A DNA stretch of 64,000 nt from Halocaridina rubra (GCA_037179515.1 JAXCGZ010007664.1:62001-126000), one strand, 5' to 3'; shown: positions 38,801 to 63,700, counted from the stretch's first letter. Translations and numbers: made by a program. Notes: generated by a model from the sequence alone, not told the origin.

Positions 38801-39274
38801 TCACTGCATAGAGAAAGAGAAACCAGATTAGAAGTAAGAGATAGGTCATTAATGAGTCTGATTGCCTTAGAATCAATATATGAGGGAGATATACATTAGA
38901 ATAAGCATCCCAAATGTGCGAATAGTGTAGTGTTATGGCAATTAACACTTGTAATGACGTCAAGACATCCCCAATAAACATTCTCCTCCACAAAACTACT
39001 TAATCTTCAAAATTATTTAATCACTTCTTAATTATTAACTGAGTCATGTAATCTCCTTTCAGATAGTTCCTCCTCGTGTCCTCAGTGCCTCTGCTTTCAG
39101 GCAGAAATCTCCGATGATATACTCCATCAACAAAATGCAGTGGTCACTCTTTCCAGTTGGTGGTTCATATTCAATTTTTTTCAATATCCAACACTTTATC
39201 TGTGCATACTAGATAAAGCAGAGATGGCTTATCCCCATCTCTGACCCTCGTTGGTTCCAGTACATGCTCCATCC

Positions 39275-39475
39275 ATCCATATACCAAAGCCATATTCCCC
39301 CTTATAAAGGGGGTGACTGAGTCAAAGAATATGCTTTGACTTTCTGTGGGAAGTAAATAAAGAGGAGGGGATACCCTACCCCCTAACTCCACCTCATCTA
39401 GTCGATTTTTACGACATGCTGGCGAACACGGAGGAAGTATTCTTATCCTCCTCCCTCAGGGAGATAAGTACACGT
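39275..39475 (-). mobile_element. SINE-like family C copy inserted in the CR1-like endonuclease
   Basis: On the minus strand: TCCCTGAGGGAGGAGGATAA, TGTCGTAAAAATCGACTAGA, TTACTTCCCACAGAAAGTC, TTGACTCAGTCA, a CCCCCTTTATAAGGGGG hairpin, then GGCTTTGGTATATGGATGG. The flanking sequences rejoin to give continuous CR1-like endonuclease sequence, so both edges are fairly clear. It is the best-preserved family C copy in the window. Confidence 0.75.
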
Positions 39476-40183
39476 TTGTGCAGGAAATTCTCTTGTACGC
39501 AATCTAGAAATCTTGCCCCGAATGAGTCCCGTGGGTCAAGATTTATCCAATCTATCTCCCTATGATTAAAATCTCCCATAATCAAAATCCTACATTTTTT
39601 TTCTCTCGTGCGATGTTAACTTGAGTTTATGACTTCATTAGTACCTATATGACTTTCCTCATAAACTTCTAGCCTATGTTGGTTCCTTGGTGGGCTATAT
39701 ACAAGTTTTTATAATGCTCTCTTACCCAGTATTTATGCGAGCAACAAGAAATTCTTTGAAGTCACTTACTATAGCAAAATTATTTCTTCAAACTGAAATC
39801 TTTCACTTATGAGGATTGCTATCCCTCCATCAGTCCTCTCAGATCTTTCAACCCTTAATATATTGAAGCCCTTAGGGAAAACTGTGACACTGTTTTTGTC
39901 CTCGCTCAACTTAGTCTCTGTAACCGCTACCACATCTGCCTTACTGTTGTGAATCCTATCCTTTAATTCTACTGCCTTACCAGCTATTCCATCAGCATTT
40001 GTGTACAGCAATCTTAATGAGGCCCCATCCCCTGATCTTCTTTCATTATCTTCTTTATCCCCCATTTGTCTGGAAGATCCCTGAAACAAAAATTTTTCTT
40101 CTTTTCTTCATTTCTTTCCTCATTTAATCTTCTAGCGTCCTGCAAACAGCTTTTGATCATTTCTATCTCTTCCTGTGTTCTGT

Positions 40184-40640
<457 letters not shown>

Positions 40641-41559
40641 GGTCTTTTAGGTTTTTATTCTCATCAATATTTCTCTACATGTGTCCCCTCTCTCAAAGAT
40701 TACTTTTGTCGGCTTTCTATTCCCAAGTTGGTGAATGTTTACAATATCCTCTGGATCACATAATACTCCGAGCTTTCTTATCAGGTCTAAAATCCAAGCT
40801 TTATTTTCTTCAAGTCTCCCCTGCCATGTTGACTCCTGGGATTCGCTTATGCCTGAGATTACCACTGTCTTCTCTTTATCAAGTGCCTGTTTATTGAGTG
40901 GATTAGCCCTTTCCATCACAAAGTCTTTAAATTTTTCTACTACTGTTTCTTTATAGTCAACCGTTTGTACTTTTTCCAGTGTCACCAACCTCACAGCCTC
41001 TTTTACTGCCACGCTCCCCTTTAGTACATCCGCAAAGGAAGATTTCATTGCATCATGTTTTGTATTCAGCTCCTGAAACTCTTTTCTAAACTGTTCAATT
41101 TTTTCTTTGTCTGGACATTCCAAGCTGCAATCTCGTCTCTCGCAGAGGAGAGCAGTGAACTAACATTATATCATGCAGGTTGTCATTCAACTGTTTGTTG
41201 TTACTTTCTTGTTTAGAAATTGTGGTTTTTAGTTCACTCTTTCCCCTTCCAGCATCTTTATTTATTTTCAAGTCCTTTTCTCTCTTGCCCTTATGCCATA
41301 TTTGCTTCCTTCAAAGATCTTATTTCCTCTCTAAGTATGTAATTTTCTTTCACTTCTCAATCCTTAATCCAAATCTTATCATCCAGGCTTATTACAAGTG
41401 TCTCAAGGTCCTTGAATTTTTGTTTCAGCCTTCTAAAAACTAATCCTTCTCCTACATCCCTAGGAGATTCTCTACCACTCCTCTTCTGACCATTGGATGG
41501 GGGGGGGGTTAGGGACAGCGATGGCTTCATTTTGATGTTTTGCCCTGCAAAAAATATGG

Positions 41560-41561
<2 letters not shown>

Positions 41562-41630
<69 letters not shown>

Positions 41631-41641
41631 GAGAGAGAGAG
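41562..41641. repeat. (GA)n microsatellite in the CR1-like 5' UTR
   Basis: GA repeats at the place where the 44 kb copy has a CT-rich tract (44550-44580), so it may have grown from that tract. Confidence 0.95.
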
Positions 41642-41889
41642 AAGTTTCTATATAAGCTTCACACAGAATTTCTATATCTTCATATGAGTACTAACTTAGT
41701 AACTCAGTTTATTTCTTTTCTGGTAACACACATCCTAACTTTAATTTTGACATTGGTAATTAGAGAAGAAAAAAATATAAAACGAAAGCCCACATGAAGG
41801 AAAACTCGAATATCCAACCGAGGAGACACCCACCTGTGTCTGCTATGCTTTCTTCCTAACTGCTAAACCGGTCATTTCAGAAGAAGAAA

Positions 41890-42450
41890 ATATTAATAAC
41901 TATTTAACCAAGGTATGTTATCACAGGATCAGACGTTAAATATAATTAAATATATAAAAAATATAATAAAAGAGAACAGAGCAAAAAGAGAAAATAAGAC
42001 ACATGTGCTGCTTGTCAACTTAAGTCAGGATTGTTAACAGGTGTATTTTTCGTATTTATTTATTTATTCAATTACTTCGTATAACAAATTGACTATCAAT
42101 TTAATATGTTTAGGAAAGATATTGCTTTTAGCAATAAATGGCACCATAGGATCAGGTAATACGACTGTAAAAGCTCTCCCCAATTTACTCAACAAAATTA
42201 GGTAATATGATGGCTTTGCCTCTGGCAACTCTTAAGAACTTCCTTCAAGACAGGACAAGACAGCTTCTTCTTCTTTCCCTCTCAGAAGTATTCTCAGATT
42301 TTTCCTTTAATTTTTTGGACAGTCTCGCTTACTACAAATATATTTCTTTACTCAAACTACTCTGCAGAATCTCTATCCAGGCAAATTTTGTTTAAGATTC
42401 ATACTTTAGACCCGGTTCACTCTAAACACAAAGAAAAATTCGAGAGATAC
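41890..42450. other. No gene recognised
   Basis: AT-rich spacer between repeats; an open frame at 42207-42395 is unremarkable. Confidence 0.4.
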
Positions 42451-42462
42451 TGATGGCGTCTG

Positions 42463-42579
42463 TTCTAATGTATGTATACATGTACGTAAGTACGTATGTA
42501 TGCATGTATGCGTGCATATATGTATGTATGTATGTATGTATGTACATATTATATAATTCAAGTTTTCATGACCCCCCCC

Positions 42580-42620
<41 letters not shown>
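42463..42620. repeat. Compound (ATGT)n, poly-C and (CT)n microsatellites
   Basis: ATGT-type tetranucleotides at 42463-42545, a run of C near 42572-42581, then CT dinucleotides to about 42617. Confidence 0.9.
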
Positions 42621-43123
42621 ATAATGAATCCCTTACGACGTGAACAAAGGGTGCAAGGTGATAATAGGGATAAAAGATAAGATCGCAAGCACAATGCTTA
42701 TGTGAAAAAACCAGGTGGAGTTCAGTCATAGAAGGGAGAGCAGAAAGTAGAGGTGAGAGTGTATACAGATATTAATTTAAAAATTACCTGCTCCTAATAT
42801 ATATTAGTACCAAAAATAGTTTATCACAGTGTCATATTTCTTCTTGAATTCTTTCTCATATTTTTCTTGTTACTAATGTGTATTCCTGGCATAAAATTAC
42901 ATGTGATGTGCTTATACAAGGCGCATGTGCACAAGGCTACTTGTTTTAATATATTTCGGTTTGCATTCAATAATGGGGATTATATTCTAAAATATTCTGG
43001 TAGCAGAGTGATTAGAATACTTGACAACGGAAGTGAGAGACCCACTGTTGAGCAATTAATGAGCATCCAACCAATATTTCCAAAGGTTAGTCTGTCCATA
43101 TCTACCTCCTTAATGGCCAAAAA

Positions 43124-44115
<992 letters not shown>

Positions 44116-44139
44116 CACATATGGTAAAGTGCTTATTTG

Positions 44140-44282
<143 letters not shown>

Positions 44283-44708
44283 TCACACATATCTTGGTTG
44301 GCAAGTGAGTTTATCAGTTAGGAAGAATATATAGCAGAAGCAGGTGGGTGCCTCCTCAGACACAAATTCGAATTTTCCTTCAGGTTTGACTTTTGTTTTG
44401 TTGCATTTTTTCTTTTTCTTTTTATCCTTAAATTACCATGGTCAAGTTTTTAAGTTAAGATGTGTGTTACCAGAAAAGAGATAAACTGAGTCACTAAATA
44501 CCACTTATATGGAGATATAAAAATTCTGTGTGAAGCTTAATTAAAAGTTTTTCTCTTTTTTTTTCCTCTTTCTCTTCTTCTTTCTATATTCTGTGAGAGG
44601 GAGAACATAAAAATAACGCCATCTCTGTCCCAAACCTCTCCCATCCATGGGTCGGTAGGAGGGGTAGCCATTAGGAGACTTAAACAGAAAATCAAGAATT
44701 TAGAGGCA

Positions 44709-45692
44709 ATGGTTATAAGCCTTGATGAAAAAATTCAGAATATGGATGGAGAAATGAAAGAGAATGAAACACTCAGAGAGCAAATAAGATCTTTGGAGGA
44801 AGCAAATAAAGCACAAGGGCAGGAGAGAAAGGAACTAGAAAAAAGAATAAAGAAGCTGGAAGGGGAAAAGAGTCAACTAGAATCTAGAATTTCTAAACAA
44901 GAAGATAAAAACAAACAACTGAATGACAACCTAAAGGAATTAGATGTTAGTTCACTGATCTCTTCTGAGAGAGACGAGATTGCTGCTTGGAATGTCCAGA
45001 TTAAGGAAAACATTGAACAGTTCAGAAAAGAGTTCCAGGAGCTGAATATGGAAAATGATGCCATGAAAACTTCCTTTGCTGATGCACTAAAGGGGAATGT
45101 GGCTGTAAAAGAGGCTGTAAAGGTGGTGGCACTGGAAAACATACAAACAGTTGACTATAAAGAGACAGTAATCGAAAAAATGAAAGACGTTGTGATGGAA
45201 AGGGCAAACCCACTCATCAGACAGGCACTTGATAAGGAGAAGACAGTGGTAATCTCAGGCATAAGCGAATCCCAGGAGCCAACATGGCAGGGGAGACTTG
45301 AAGAAAATAAAGCTAGGGTTGTAGACCTGATAAGAAAGCTTGGAGTAGTTTGTGGTCCTGAGGATATTGTAAACATACACCAACTAGGTAAATATTCGAG
45401 GGAAGGAAAGCCGAGACCATCAAAAGTAACCTTTGAGAGAGGGGAAACATGTAGGAAAATACTGTTGAGAAAAAAAAGTCTAAAAGACCTTCAAGAATTC
45501 AAAGAAGTGTTCATTAGACGATACAGAACACAGGAAGAGATGGGAAAGATCAAAAACTTGTTGCAAGAGGCAAGAAGGTTAAATGATGAAAGAAATGAAG
45601 AAGAGAAGAAAAATTTTCATTTCAGAGTTCTTCCAGACAAAGGGGAGATAAAGAAGATAATGACAGAAGATCAGGGGATGGGGCCTCATTAA
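44709..45692 (+). CDS. CR1-like LINE ORF1 protein (coiled coil)
   Basis: 327 codons from the first remaining ATG. Residues 1-90 are Lys/Glu-rich with heptads (coiled coil), as in trimerising LINE ORF1 proteins. Residues about 175-300 hold KEKTVVISGISESQEPTWQ and P-E-D-I-V-N-I-H-Q-L-G, a compact alpha/beta region that probably binds RNA. The same frame is open upstream to 44613, where the 41.5 kb copy has ATG-K-P-S-L-S-L but this copy has ATA, so the original start is lost and about 32 residues are missing. The C-terminus overlaps the start of ORF2 in another frame. Confidence 0.8.
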   Translation: MVISLDEKIQNMDGEMKENETLREQIRSLEEANKAQGQERKELEKRIKKLEGEKSQLESRISKQEDKNKQLNDNLKELDVSSLISSERDEIAAWNVQIKENIEQFRKEFQELNMENDAMKTSFADALKGNVAVKEAVKVVALENIQTVDYKETVIEKMKDVVMERANPLIRQALDKEKTVVISGISESQEPTWQGRLEENKARVVDLIRKLGVVCGPEDIVNIHQLGKYSREGKPRPSKVTFERGETCRKILLRKKSLKDLQEFKEVFIRRYRTQEEMGKIKNLLQEARRLNDERNEEEKKNFHFRVLPDKGEIKKIMTEDQGMGPH

Positions 45693-48517
45693 GATTGTTA
45701 TACACAAATGCTGATGGATTAGCTGGTAAGGCAGTAGAATTAAAAGATAGGGTTCACAACAGTAAGGTAGATATAGTAGCAATTACAGAGACTAAGTTGA
45801 GTGAGGACATAAACAGTGTCACAGTTTTTCCTAAGGGCTTCAGAATACTAAGGGTTGAAAGATCTGAGAGGACTGGTGGAGGGATAGCACTGCTCATAAG
45901 TGAAAGGATTCAAGTCGAAGAAATAAACTTGGCTATAGAAAGTGAGTTCAAGGAATTTCTTGTTGCTCGCATAAATACTGGGTCAGAGAGCATTATAATA
46001 ACTGTTGTATACAACCCACCAAGGAACCAAAATAGGCTTGAACTTTATGAGGAAAGTCATATAGGTACTATTGAAGTCATAAACTCAGTTGTTAACATGG
46101 CACGGGAAAAAAAATGTAGGATTTTGATTATGGGAGACTTTAATCATAAAGAGATAGATTGGATAAATCTTGACCCACACAGTGGTGAGGACTCATTCGG
46201 GGCAAGATTCCTAGATTGCGTACAAGGGAATTTCCTACACCAACATGTAATGGAACCAACAAGGGCCAGGGGTGGGGATGAGCCATCACTACTTGATCTA
46301 GTGTTCACAGATAATGTGTTGGATATTGAAAATATTGAGTATGAACCACCAATTGGAAAGAGTGACCACTGTGTGTTGTTGATGGAGTATATCATTGAAG
46401 ATATTCTTCCTGAGAGTAGAGGCACTGAGGACATGAGGAGGAACTATCGGAAAGGAGATTACATCAAAATGAATGAGCTTTTTGCAGTTATTGACTGGAG
46501 AACCTTATTTTACAACAAATCTGTACAAGAAATGTATGACATCTTTTGTGAGAAATATGGGAAGATAGTAGATTGTTGCATACCTGTCACCAAAGTAGGT
46601 GTAATTCATGCCAGAGAGAAATGGTTCGATAATGGGTGTAAAAGAGCTAAGGAGTGGAGAGACAAATGCTGGAAAAGGTATAGGAGGAGAAAAAACATAA
46701 ATGCCTGGTAAACCTACAAAAGAGCAAGAAATGACTACCTAAGTAAAAGGAGAGAGGCAGAGAGAGACTATGAGAGGGACATCACCAGGAAGGCTAAAGA
46801 AAATCCCAAGCTTTTCCACAGCTTTATCAGAGGAAAACTGAAGGTAAAAGAACAGGTTTTAAGGCTAAAGAGAGCGGATGGAAGCATCACTGAGACGGAT
46901 GAAGAGATCTGCAAAGAATTGAACAAGGAGTTTCAGTCAGTATTTACAGTAGAAAATACCCCACTCCCTCAGATTGCAGTGATAGAAGCTCAAGGGCCGG
47001 TATTAGAGAACATCAACCTTACAGCCACAGAGGTATGCAAAGCGCTGATGGATTTAGATGTTCATAAAGCTACAGGTCCTGATGACATATCTCCTCATGT
47101 GCTTAAAAAATGCGCAAACACAATATCAGTGGCACTAAGTATCATATTTAAGGAGTCACTGGAGTCGGGGGAGATTCCAAGATGCTGGAAACAAGCAAAT
47201 GTGATACCTATCTTCAAAAAGGGAAGGAGAGATACGGCTCTGAACTATAGACCAGTTTCCTTGACCAGCATAGTTTGCAAAGTTATGGAGAAACTACTAA
47301 GGAAACATATCTCTCTTCACTTGGAATCCTTCAACTTTTTGTCAGTGAGGCAACATGGCTTCAGAGAAGGTAGATCAACAGTAATAAACTTATTAGAATT
47401 TTATGATGAGGTAAGCCAAATCTTACAGGAAAGAGAGGGCTGGGCAGATTGCATATTCCTAGACTTCCAGAAAGCGTTTGACACTGTTCCACATGGGAGA
47501 CTTATTAGGAAGCTGCAATCAATGGCTAGAATAGGTGGAAATGTTTTGGAATGGATAAAAACTTACTTAGAAGGAAGGGAACAGAGGGTTAGAGTAAGAC
47601 ACTCAGTGTCTGAATGGAGAAGAGTTAGTAGTGGAGTTCCACAGGGTTCAGTTTTAGGGCCACTTTTGTTCCTTGTATATGTAAATGACCTACCAGAGTC
47701 TGTAAATTCATTCATGAATATGTTTGCAGATGATGCAAAGATTGTGAAGAAAGTAAAAAACGAGAACAATGGTAGAGAACTCCAGGAAGATCTAAATAAT
47801 CTGCATGAGTGGTCAGAAAAGTGGCTAATGAAATTCAATACTTCAAAATGTAAGGTAATGAGAATGGGTACAAGTGCAAGAAGGCCCAAGCTTGACTACT
47901 CGGTGGCTGGAGTACAACTTCAAGAGACAGAAAATGAGAGAGATCTAGGAGTAAACATACTGGCAGATTTGTCTCCAGAAATACATATAAATGGCATAGT
48001 AAGGGCAGCATATGCATTCTTATCAAATGTAAGGGTAGCCTTCAAGCACATGGACAAGGAAATGTTCAGAAATATTTATGTAACCTATGTGAGGCCAAAA
48101 CTCGAATATGCAGCCCCCTTTTGGAATCCGCACTTGAAAAAGCACATAGCTAAGCTTGAAAAAGTTCAAAGACATGCCACGAAACTGGTGCCAGAAATAC
48201 GCAATCTCAGTTATGATGAGAGGCTGAGGGAATTAGACTTACCATCACTCGAAGCTAGAAGAGTGAGGGGGGATATGGTGACAGTCTTTAAATTCCTTCA
48301 TGGTTATGATAGAGTGGATAGGGATCGATATTTTGATATAGCTGGCTCTAGAACTAGAGGTCATAGTTTGAAGCTTCGTAAGAAAACTTCTTTGCAGGAT
48401 GTAAGGAAATACTTTTTCAGTGTAAGAGTAGTTGATAATTGGAATTGGCTAAGCGAGGAGGTAGTTAATGCTATCTCAATCCATAGTTTTAAGGACAGGT
48501 ATGATAAGTATGACTAA
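45599..48517 (+). pseudogene. CR1-like LINE ORF2 (APE endonuclease and reverse transcriptase), one stop codon
   Basis: The frame is open from 45599 (no ATG; it overlaps ORF1 by about 90 nt) to TAA at 48515, broken only by TAA at 46709-46711. There the 53.4 kb copy has W-Q (TGG CAA), so this is a C-to-T nonsense change. Endonuclease: A-I-T-E-T-K-L-S, I-M-G-D-F-N-H-K-E-I-D-W, LLDLVFTDN and S-D-H-C-V-L-L. Reverse transcriptase: [45 protein letters not shown] and F-A-D-D-A-K. After the stop the frame stays intact for more than 600 codons. As it stands a truncated endonuclease-only protein would be made. Confidence 0.88.
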
Positions 48518-48604
48518 GTATAAAATGGAACCGATGAGGAGACGGGAAGATACGAGCTTTGGGCTCTTTCCCGTAAACACAATTAGGTAATGACAATTAG
48601 GTAA

Positions 48605-48752
<148 letters not shown>

Positions 48753-48754
48753 TA

Positions 48755-49365
48755 GTTCTCCTTAGAATAGGATTTTGTGACTTTATCAAGAGACAATATT
48801 ATGTCTCTAGTCTTGTTATCCTATTTCTTAATCTGTTTGTATCATCCTCTGCAGTTCGTGTTAGAAAACATCGTTGCAGAGGTAATCTTTCAAGAAATTC
48901 ATCTTGCAAATTGGTTTAAAGTGATACAAGCACAGATAAAGAGGAAAACAACAATTTCCCAGAAAAATCCATCATGGAGATTGTTTTTTTTGCAAATAAC
49001 AGAGGAGACTTCCAGTTTGGATCCTTCATCTTGGTTAGGGAAACTACAGAAAGACTGCTTCACATCGAAAATCATTAAAAATAGTTAGGATTCCTTTTCA
49101 GACTGGGACACTTTGTCCTTCTAATCCCTTTAATTAACCTAGCTCTCCTAATTAGGCTTATCCTAAGCTAATGTTATAACAGCCTTTGATGTATGCAAAT
49201 ATGGGCTTAAAATTCACTAATACCAATAAAATACATAATATTACAGCTATATAAAATCCCTAATAATTTCACATAGGCTACAAAGCGAACTGACTGCGCT
49301 TGATGGAGAAATATAAGAAATTAAAGATGGACTGAACGTTGGCTAATTGAATCGCATTTGTTCTC
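48755..49365. other. Upstream region of the glycosyltransferase-like gene
   Basis: No coding region recognised. A TTGTTCTCTTACCAG at 49358-49372 looks like a splice acceptor, so the first coding exon may begin at about 49373 with a 5' UTR exon lying further upstream. Confidence 0.4.
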
Positions 49366-49417
49366 TTACCAGACTCATCAAAAGCCAAGTAAATTCGACT
49401 TTTGTGAAGGTAAAGAT

Positions 49418-59640
<10,223 letters not shown>

Positions 59641-59970
59641 GTAAGGCTACAAGTGATGTGTAAGTGTTCATAAACTATTTATTAAGATACAAATCACTTA
59701 GTCAAGCAATATATTCATTACAAAAACTAAACTCATAAACAATTTAAGCATAATTTTATTTTTATAATAAAAATCAAATGATATGGTATTAAATTAATAT
59801 ATAAAGAGGGAATTAAATAAATCACTTAATAATATATAAAACACAATTTATGTCCATCAGCAACATATCTTTATCTTATACAATAGTACATACATCAAAT
59901 ACAGTCCACACCACTCGGATATTATCCCATGCTATGTTGCAATCGCTGCCTATGCGTGGGGTCGAATAAC

Positions 59971-60354
59971 TGTAGTTCTATGTTTACAAGATATCAAGAT
60001 TACCACAATATCATTTAAGGTAACAAAATAGGCCAAAGTCATTAATTTTCAAGCAATTTTTATGTATCGAAAATGAACAGACCAAAAGTATCACATTAGA
60101 CGAAAAAGGCGGCAATACAGAGTCAGTGTTGCCATAAAACAGAAAACCAAAACAACGTACAGTTCGTTATGACAAAAAAAAAAAAAAAAAAGCAAAATTA
60201 AGGGATCAGATTAGAACAACAACAAAAATTATTAATAAATAAAGTGAAAATATATATATTAATTAATAAATAAATTAATATATAAATAAAGAAGACATAT
60301 ATCATACCACTACAACACTCCAAATAAAGAAAGAAAATACACTATGCCACTACA
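59971..60354 (-). repeat. 3' long terminal repeat of a Ty3/gypsy element (384 bp)
   Basis: On the minus strand the repeat starts TGTAGTGGCATAG at 60354, right after a polypurine tract GGCAGGGGAGGG (60367-60356) and one T. It ends in ACTACA at 59971, giving TG...CA ends with a 6-bp inverted TGTAGT/ACTACA. The partner 5' LTR is outside the window, so this rests on structure alone. A possible target duplication partner is ATAAC at 59966-59970. Confidence 0.75.
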
Positions 60355-60430
60355 ACCCTCCCCTGCCAGTACAGGAGTACAAATATAGATATATAATATA
60401 TATGTGGAGACATAGATACAAAAATACAAA

Positions 60431-63400
60431 TTAATAATATACATAATCAGGGTTACGATTAAATCTAACTCGACGAGATTTCGTAACAACAGATTGAGGT
60501 ATTTTCTCTTCAATAACATCGTCATTATCAATATTTTCAGGAATAGATGCACTACTAGGAATTAATGTATCAGAATCTGTGTCATTTGTGGAATTAGAAT
60601 CAGAAAAATAATTATTTACACTTGGTTCAATCACATCAGAATTAACAGCTTCTGGCACAGAATCATTATTTACAGTAGGTTCTGTCTCATTAGAACTGAT
60701 AGTTTTTGGTATTCAGGCAGGTTTCAATCTATCTACAGATACAGTAGTTAAATTTCCAGAAAGCTGACGTAAAATAAAATATTTATCACCACGTTCCACA
60801 ACTTCAAGTGGGCCAAAGTAGGGAGCCTCTAAAGGGCGACGTACACGATCCACTCTAACCCAAACATGTGTACATGATTCAAGATCTTTTGGAACATAAG
60901 GTTTAACAGAGGATGAATGAAGGTATCCATAAGAGGATTCAGAAAAATCAAACTCACGCATTCGAGATACAAATTCAGTGACAATTTCTTTTTGTTGTGC
61001 AAAAGAAGGAATTTCAGTTGTTACCATGATTTTAGGACTAAATAGCATACTTCCTGTTACCAAAGTAAATGGAGAAACTCCAGACTCTGTGGGGACACAT
61101 CTTAAACCTAAAAGTACTATTGGTAAAGAAGCAAGCCAATCATCTTCACGTGCCATCAGAGATACTTTCAGTACTCTATGTGATCTTTCAACCATGCCAT
61201 TGGATTGAGGGTGATATGAAGTGGTACGCAGTCTATGAAATCCAATTATAGAGGGAAGTTGCTGAAATAATGCAGATTCAAATTGAGCACCTCTATCAGT
61301 AAAAACATATAATGACACTCCAAAACGAGATACCCAACCTTTAATAAAAGCAAAAGCAACAGTGGTAGCAGAAATATCTGTGATGGGGATGGCTTCCAAC
61401 CATCTAGTAGATCTGTCAATACAGGTAAGAACGTATTGTTCTGGTGCTGTAAAAGACTGGCCAGGGACTTCACTAGGTGGGAGAGGACCAACAATATCTA
61501 AATGTACAAATTCAAATCTCCCAAAAGGTGTTGTAAAATTTGTAATAGGAGCACGGGTATGGCGGTGCACTTTAACTTGCTGACAAGAAGTACACTCTTT
61601 AGTCCAACTTCGAATATCTCGATCCATAGTAGGCCAAAAGTACCTAGCTTTGATAAGGCGCAACGTACCTCTGACTCCTGGATGTGAAATGTTATGCATA
61701 AGTTGAAATACTGATTTACGACAAGCTAAGGGAAGAAATGGTCTTGGATGGGGTGTTGACACGTCACAATATAAGTCATGATTCTGAATTTTGAAAATTT
61801 TCAATCTCTCTTTGTAATTAAGAATTTCTGTGTCAGTGGATTAGCTTTCAGCTATACTGGTTAAATCATGTAAGTCCACTGAGACAGAAGATACAGGTAA
61901 TGGTCTGGAAAGACAATCTGCTACAACATTGTCTGCACCCTTGATATGTACAACATCTGATATACACTCGCTAATTAAAGACCAATATCGTTGCTGTCTA
62001 TCTGACTTGGCTGTATGAGGATTCTTAAATGCAAAAACAAGGGGTTTATGATCAGTAAATAAAACGGTTTCACGTCCTTCAATTACATGTTTAAATTTTA
62101 GTACAGCCAGATACGCAGCAAACAGTTCTCGGTCAAAAGTAGAATAACACCTCTGAGTTTCTGATAATTTCTTTGAAAAGAATTCAATAGGGACAAATTT
62201 ACCATCTTGAATTTGGTGTAACGCAGCTCCAGCTGCCACTTGGGAACAATCAGTCACCAGATGCAGTGGAGAATTACACTTACTAGTGAAATATGCAATG
62301 GTGCAAGCATTGTTAAGTGACTCTTTAGCACTTACAAAGGCAGATTCTGCTTCCGAATTCCATACTAGTTCTTTAGATTTAGGTTGTAATCTAATTAATT
62401 TGGTCAAAGGATATACAGCATCAGCAAAATGCGGTACCATTTGTCTATAGTAATTGAGCATTCCTATAAACTTACGTAAGGCAGCAGAATCTGCTGGCTT
62501 AGGAAAATCCATAATACCTGTCTGTTTATGAGAACCAGGTTTTAAACCATTAGCAGTGATCAAATATCCTAAATATTCTATTTCATTTTTAAAGAATTCA
62601 CATTTATCAATAGAAATTTTAAGATTATTAGAGCTTAGGATTTCAAATACTATAGACAAATGTTTCTTGTGCTCTTCTGTATTCTCTGAAAATATCAGAA
62701 TATCATTCAGGTAAATAAATACAATCTCAAGGTTTCTAAATCAATTGTCCATCAAACGCTGAAAAGTGGCAGGGGCATTCCGAAGACCACAAGGCATATA
62801 TAAATATTCAAATAGCCCAAAGGGTGTGGTTACTGCTGTCTTTTCAACATCTGAAGGATTCATAGGGATCTGGTGATAGGCTTTTAACAAATCAATTTTA
62901 CTGAATATCTTTTTCTTGTAAAGCTTTAATGACACACTACTAATATGTGGTAAAGGATATTTATCTGGCTTAGTCTAAGTATTAAGTTGCCTAAAATCAC
63001 CACATACTCTCCACTCTCCTGGCTTAGGTTTAGGAACTAAATGAATGGGTGAAGCCCAAGGTGATTTAGAGGGTTGTACAATTCCCATATCCAACAACTG
63101 TTTAAATGCTTCCTTGGCAGCAGAATATTTGTCTGGAGCCAACGGACGACATCTAGCAAATGTCGGAGGAGAACTCCCTGTATCTATATAATGAAAAACA
63201 TTAGAATTCTTGAAAGAATTATTAGCTGTAAGAGGCTTAACACAGGACAAGAGTGAGGGAAAATCTTGGAACAACTGTTGTACAGAATCAGGTAAATAGT
63301 TCAAATTATTAATCACATAAGAAACATTATGATTTGCAATATAACCTTTTACAGAACATTGTGTTATATTGTCATGTAAAGTTTTATTCTTACAATCAAT

Positions 63401-63700
63401 AAACAATCCAAAATTGCAAAGAAAATCATTACCTAATAAAGGTGTACATACATCTGCAACAACAAATGTCCAGTTAAAATGACGGCGCAACTGCCGAATA
63501 TCAAGGTCAAGAATAATTTCACCATAAACTTTTATTGACTCACCAGTGGCCGTAGAAATATTAACTGCTGTTGGCCTTAATAAAATTTCTGAAACATACT
63601 TATATGGAATAATGGAGACTGCAGCCCTGTATCCACAGTGAAGACCATGTCACTACAACCAATTTTGGCTACAACCTGTAGAAGTGGCAGAACAGAAGTG
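60431..63700 (-). pseudogene. Ty3/gypsy retrotransposon pol (protease, RT, RNase H, integrase), inactive
   Basis: Minus strand. Protease D-T-G near 63632, with an apparent one-base frameshift right after it (about 63625). Then RT with K-P-G-E-W-R-V-C-G-D-F-R near 63000, K-I-D-L-L-K-A-Y-H-Q-I-P near 62900 and the catalytic box near 62708 as Y-L-N-D instead of Y-x-D-D. RNase H follows (L-V-T-D-C-S and T-F-D-R-E-L). The integrase has a zinc-type C-T-S-C, the HLDIVGP aspartate, V-F-T-D-R-G-A-Q-F-E and N-G-M-V-E-R, so its D,D-E set is present. From 63490 to 60431 all pieces share one frame, interrupted by stops at 62975, 62741, 61841 and 60713. Inserted in an intron of the glycosyltransferase-like gene, opposite strand. 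Confidence 0.88.

Noticed and set aside
44873..45376. Minus-strand frames opposite LINE ORF1
   Set aside because: Shadows of ORF1; the plus strand has the coiled coil and conserved motifs and recurs in another copy.
60713..61804. Integrase open frame as a host (domesticated) gene
   Set aside because: It continues in frame with RT and RNase H upstream and is followed by a polypurine tract and LTR, so it is part of a dead retrotransposon.
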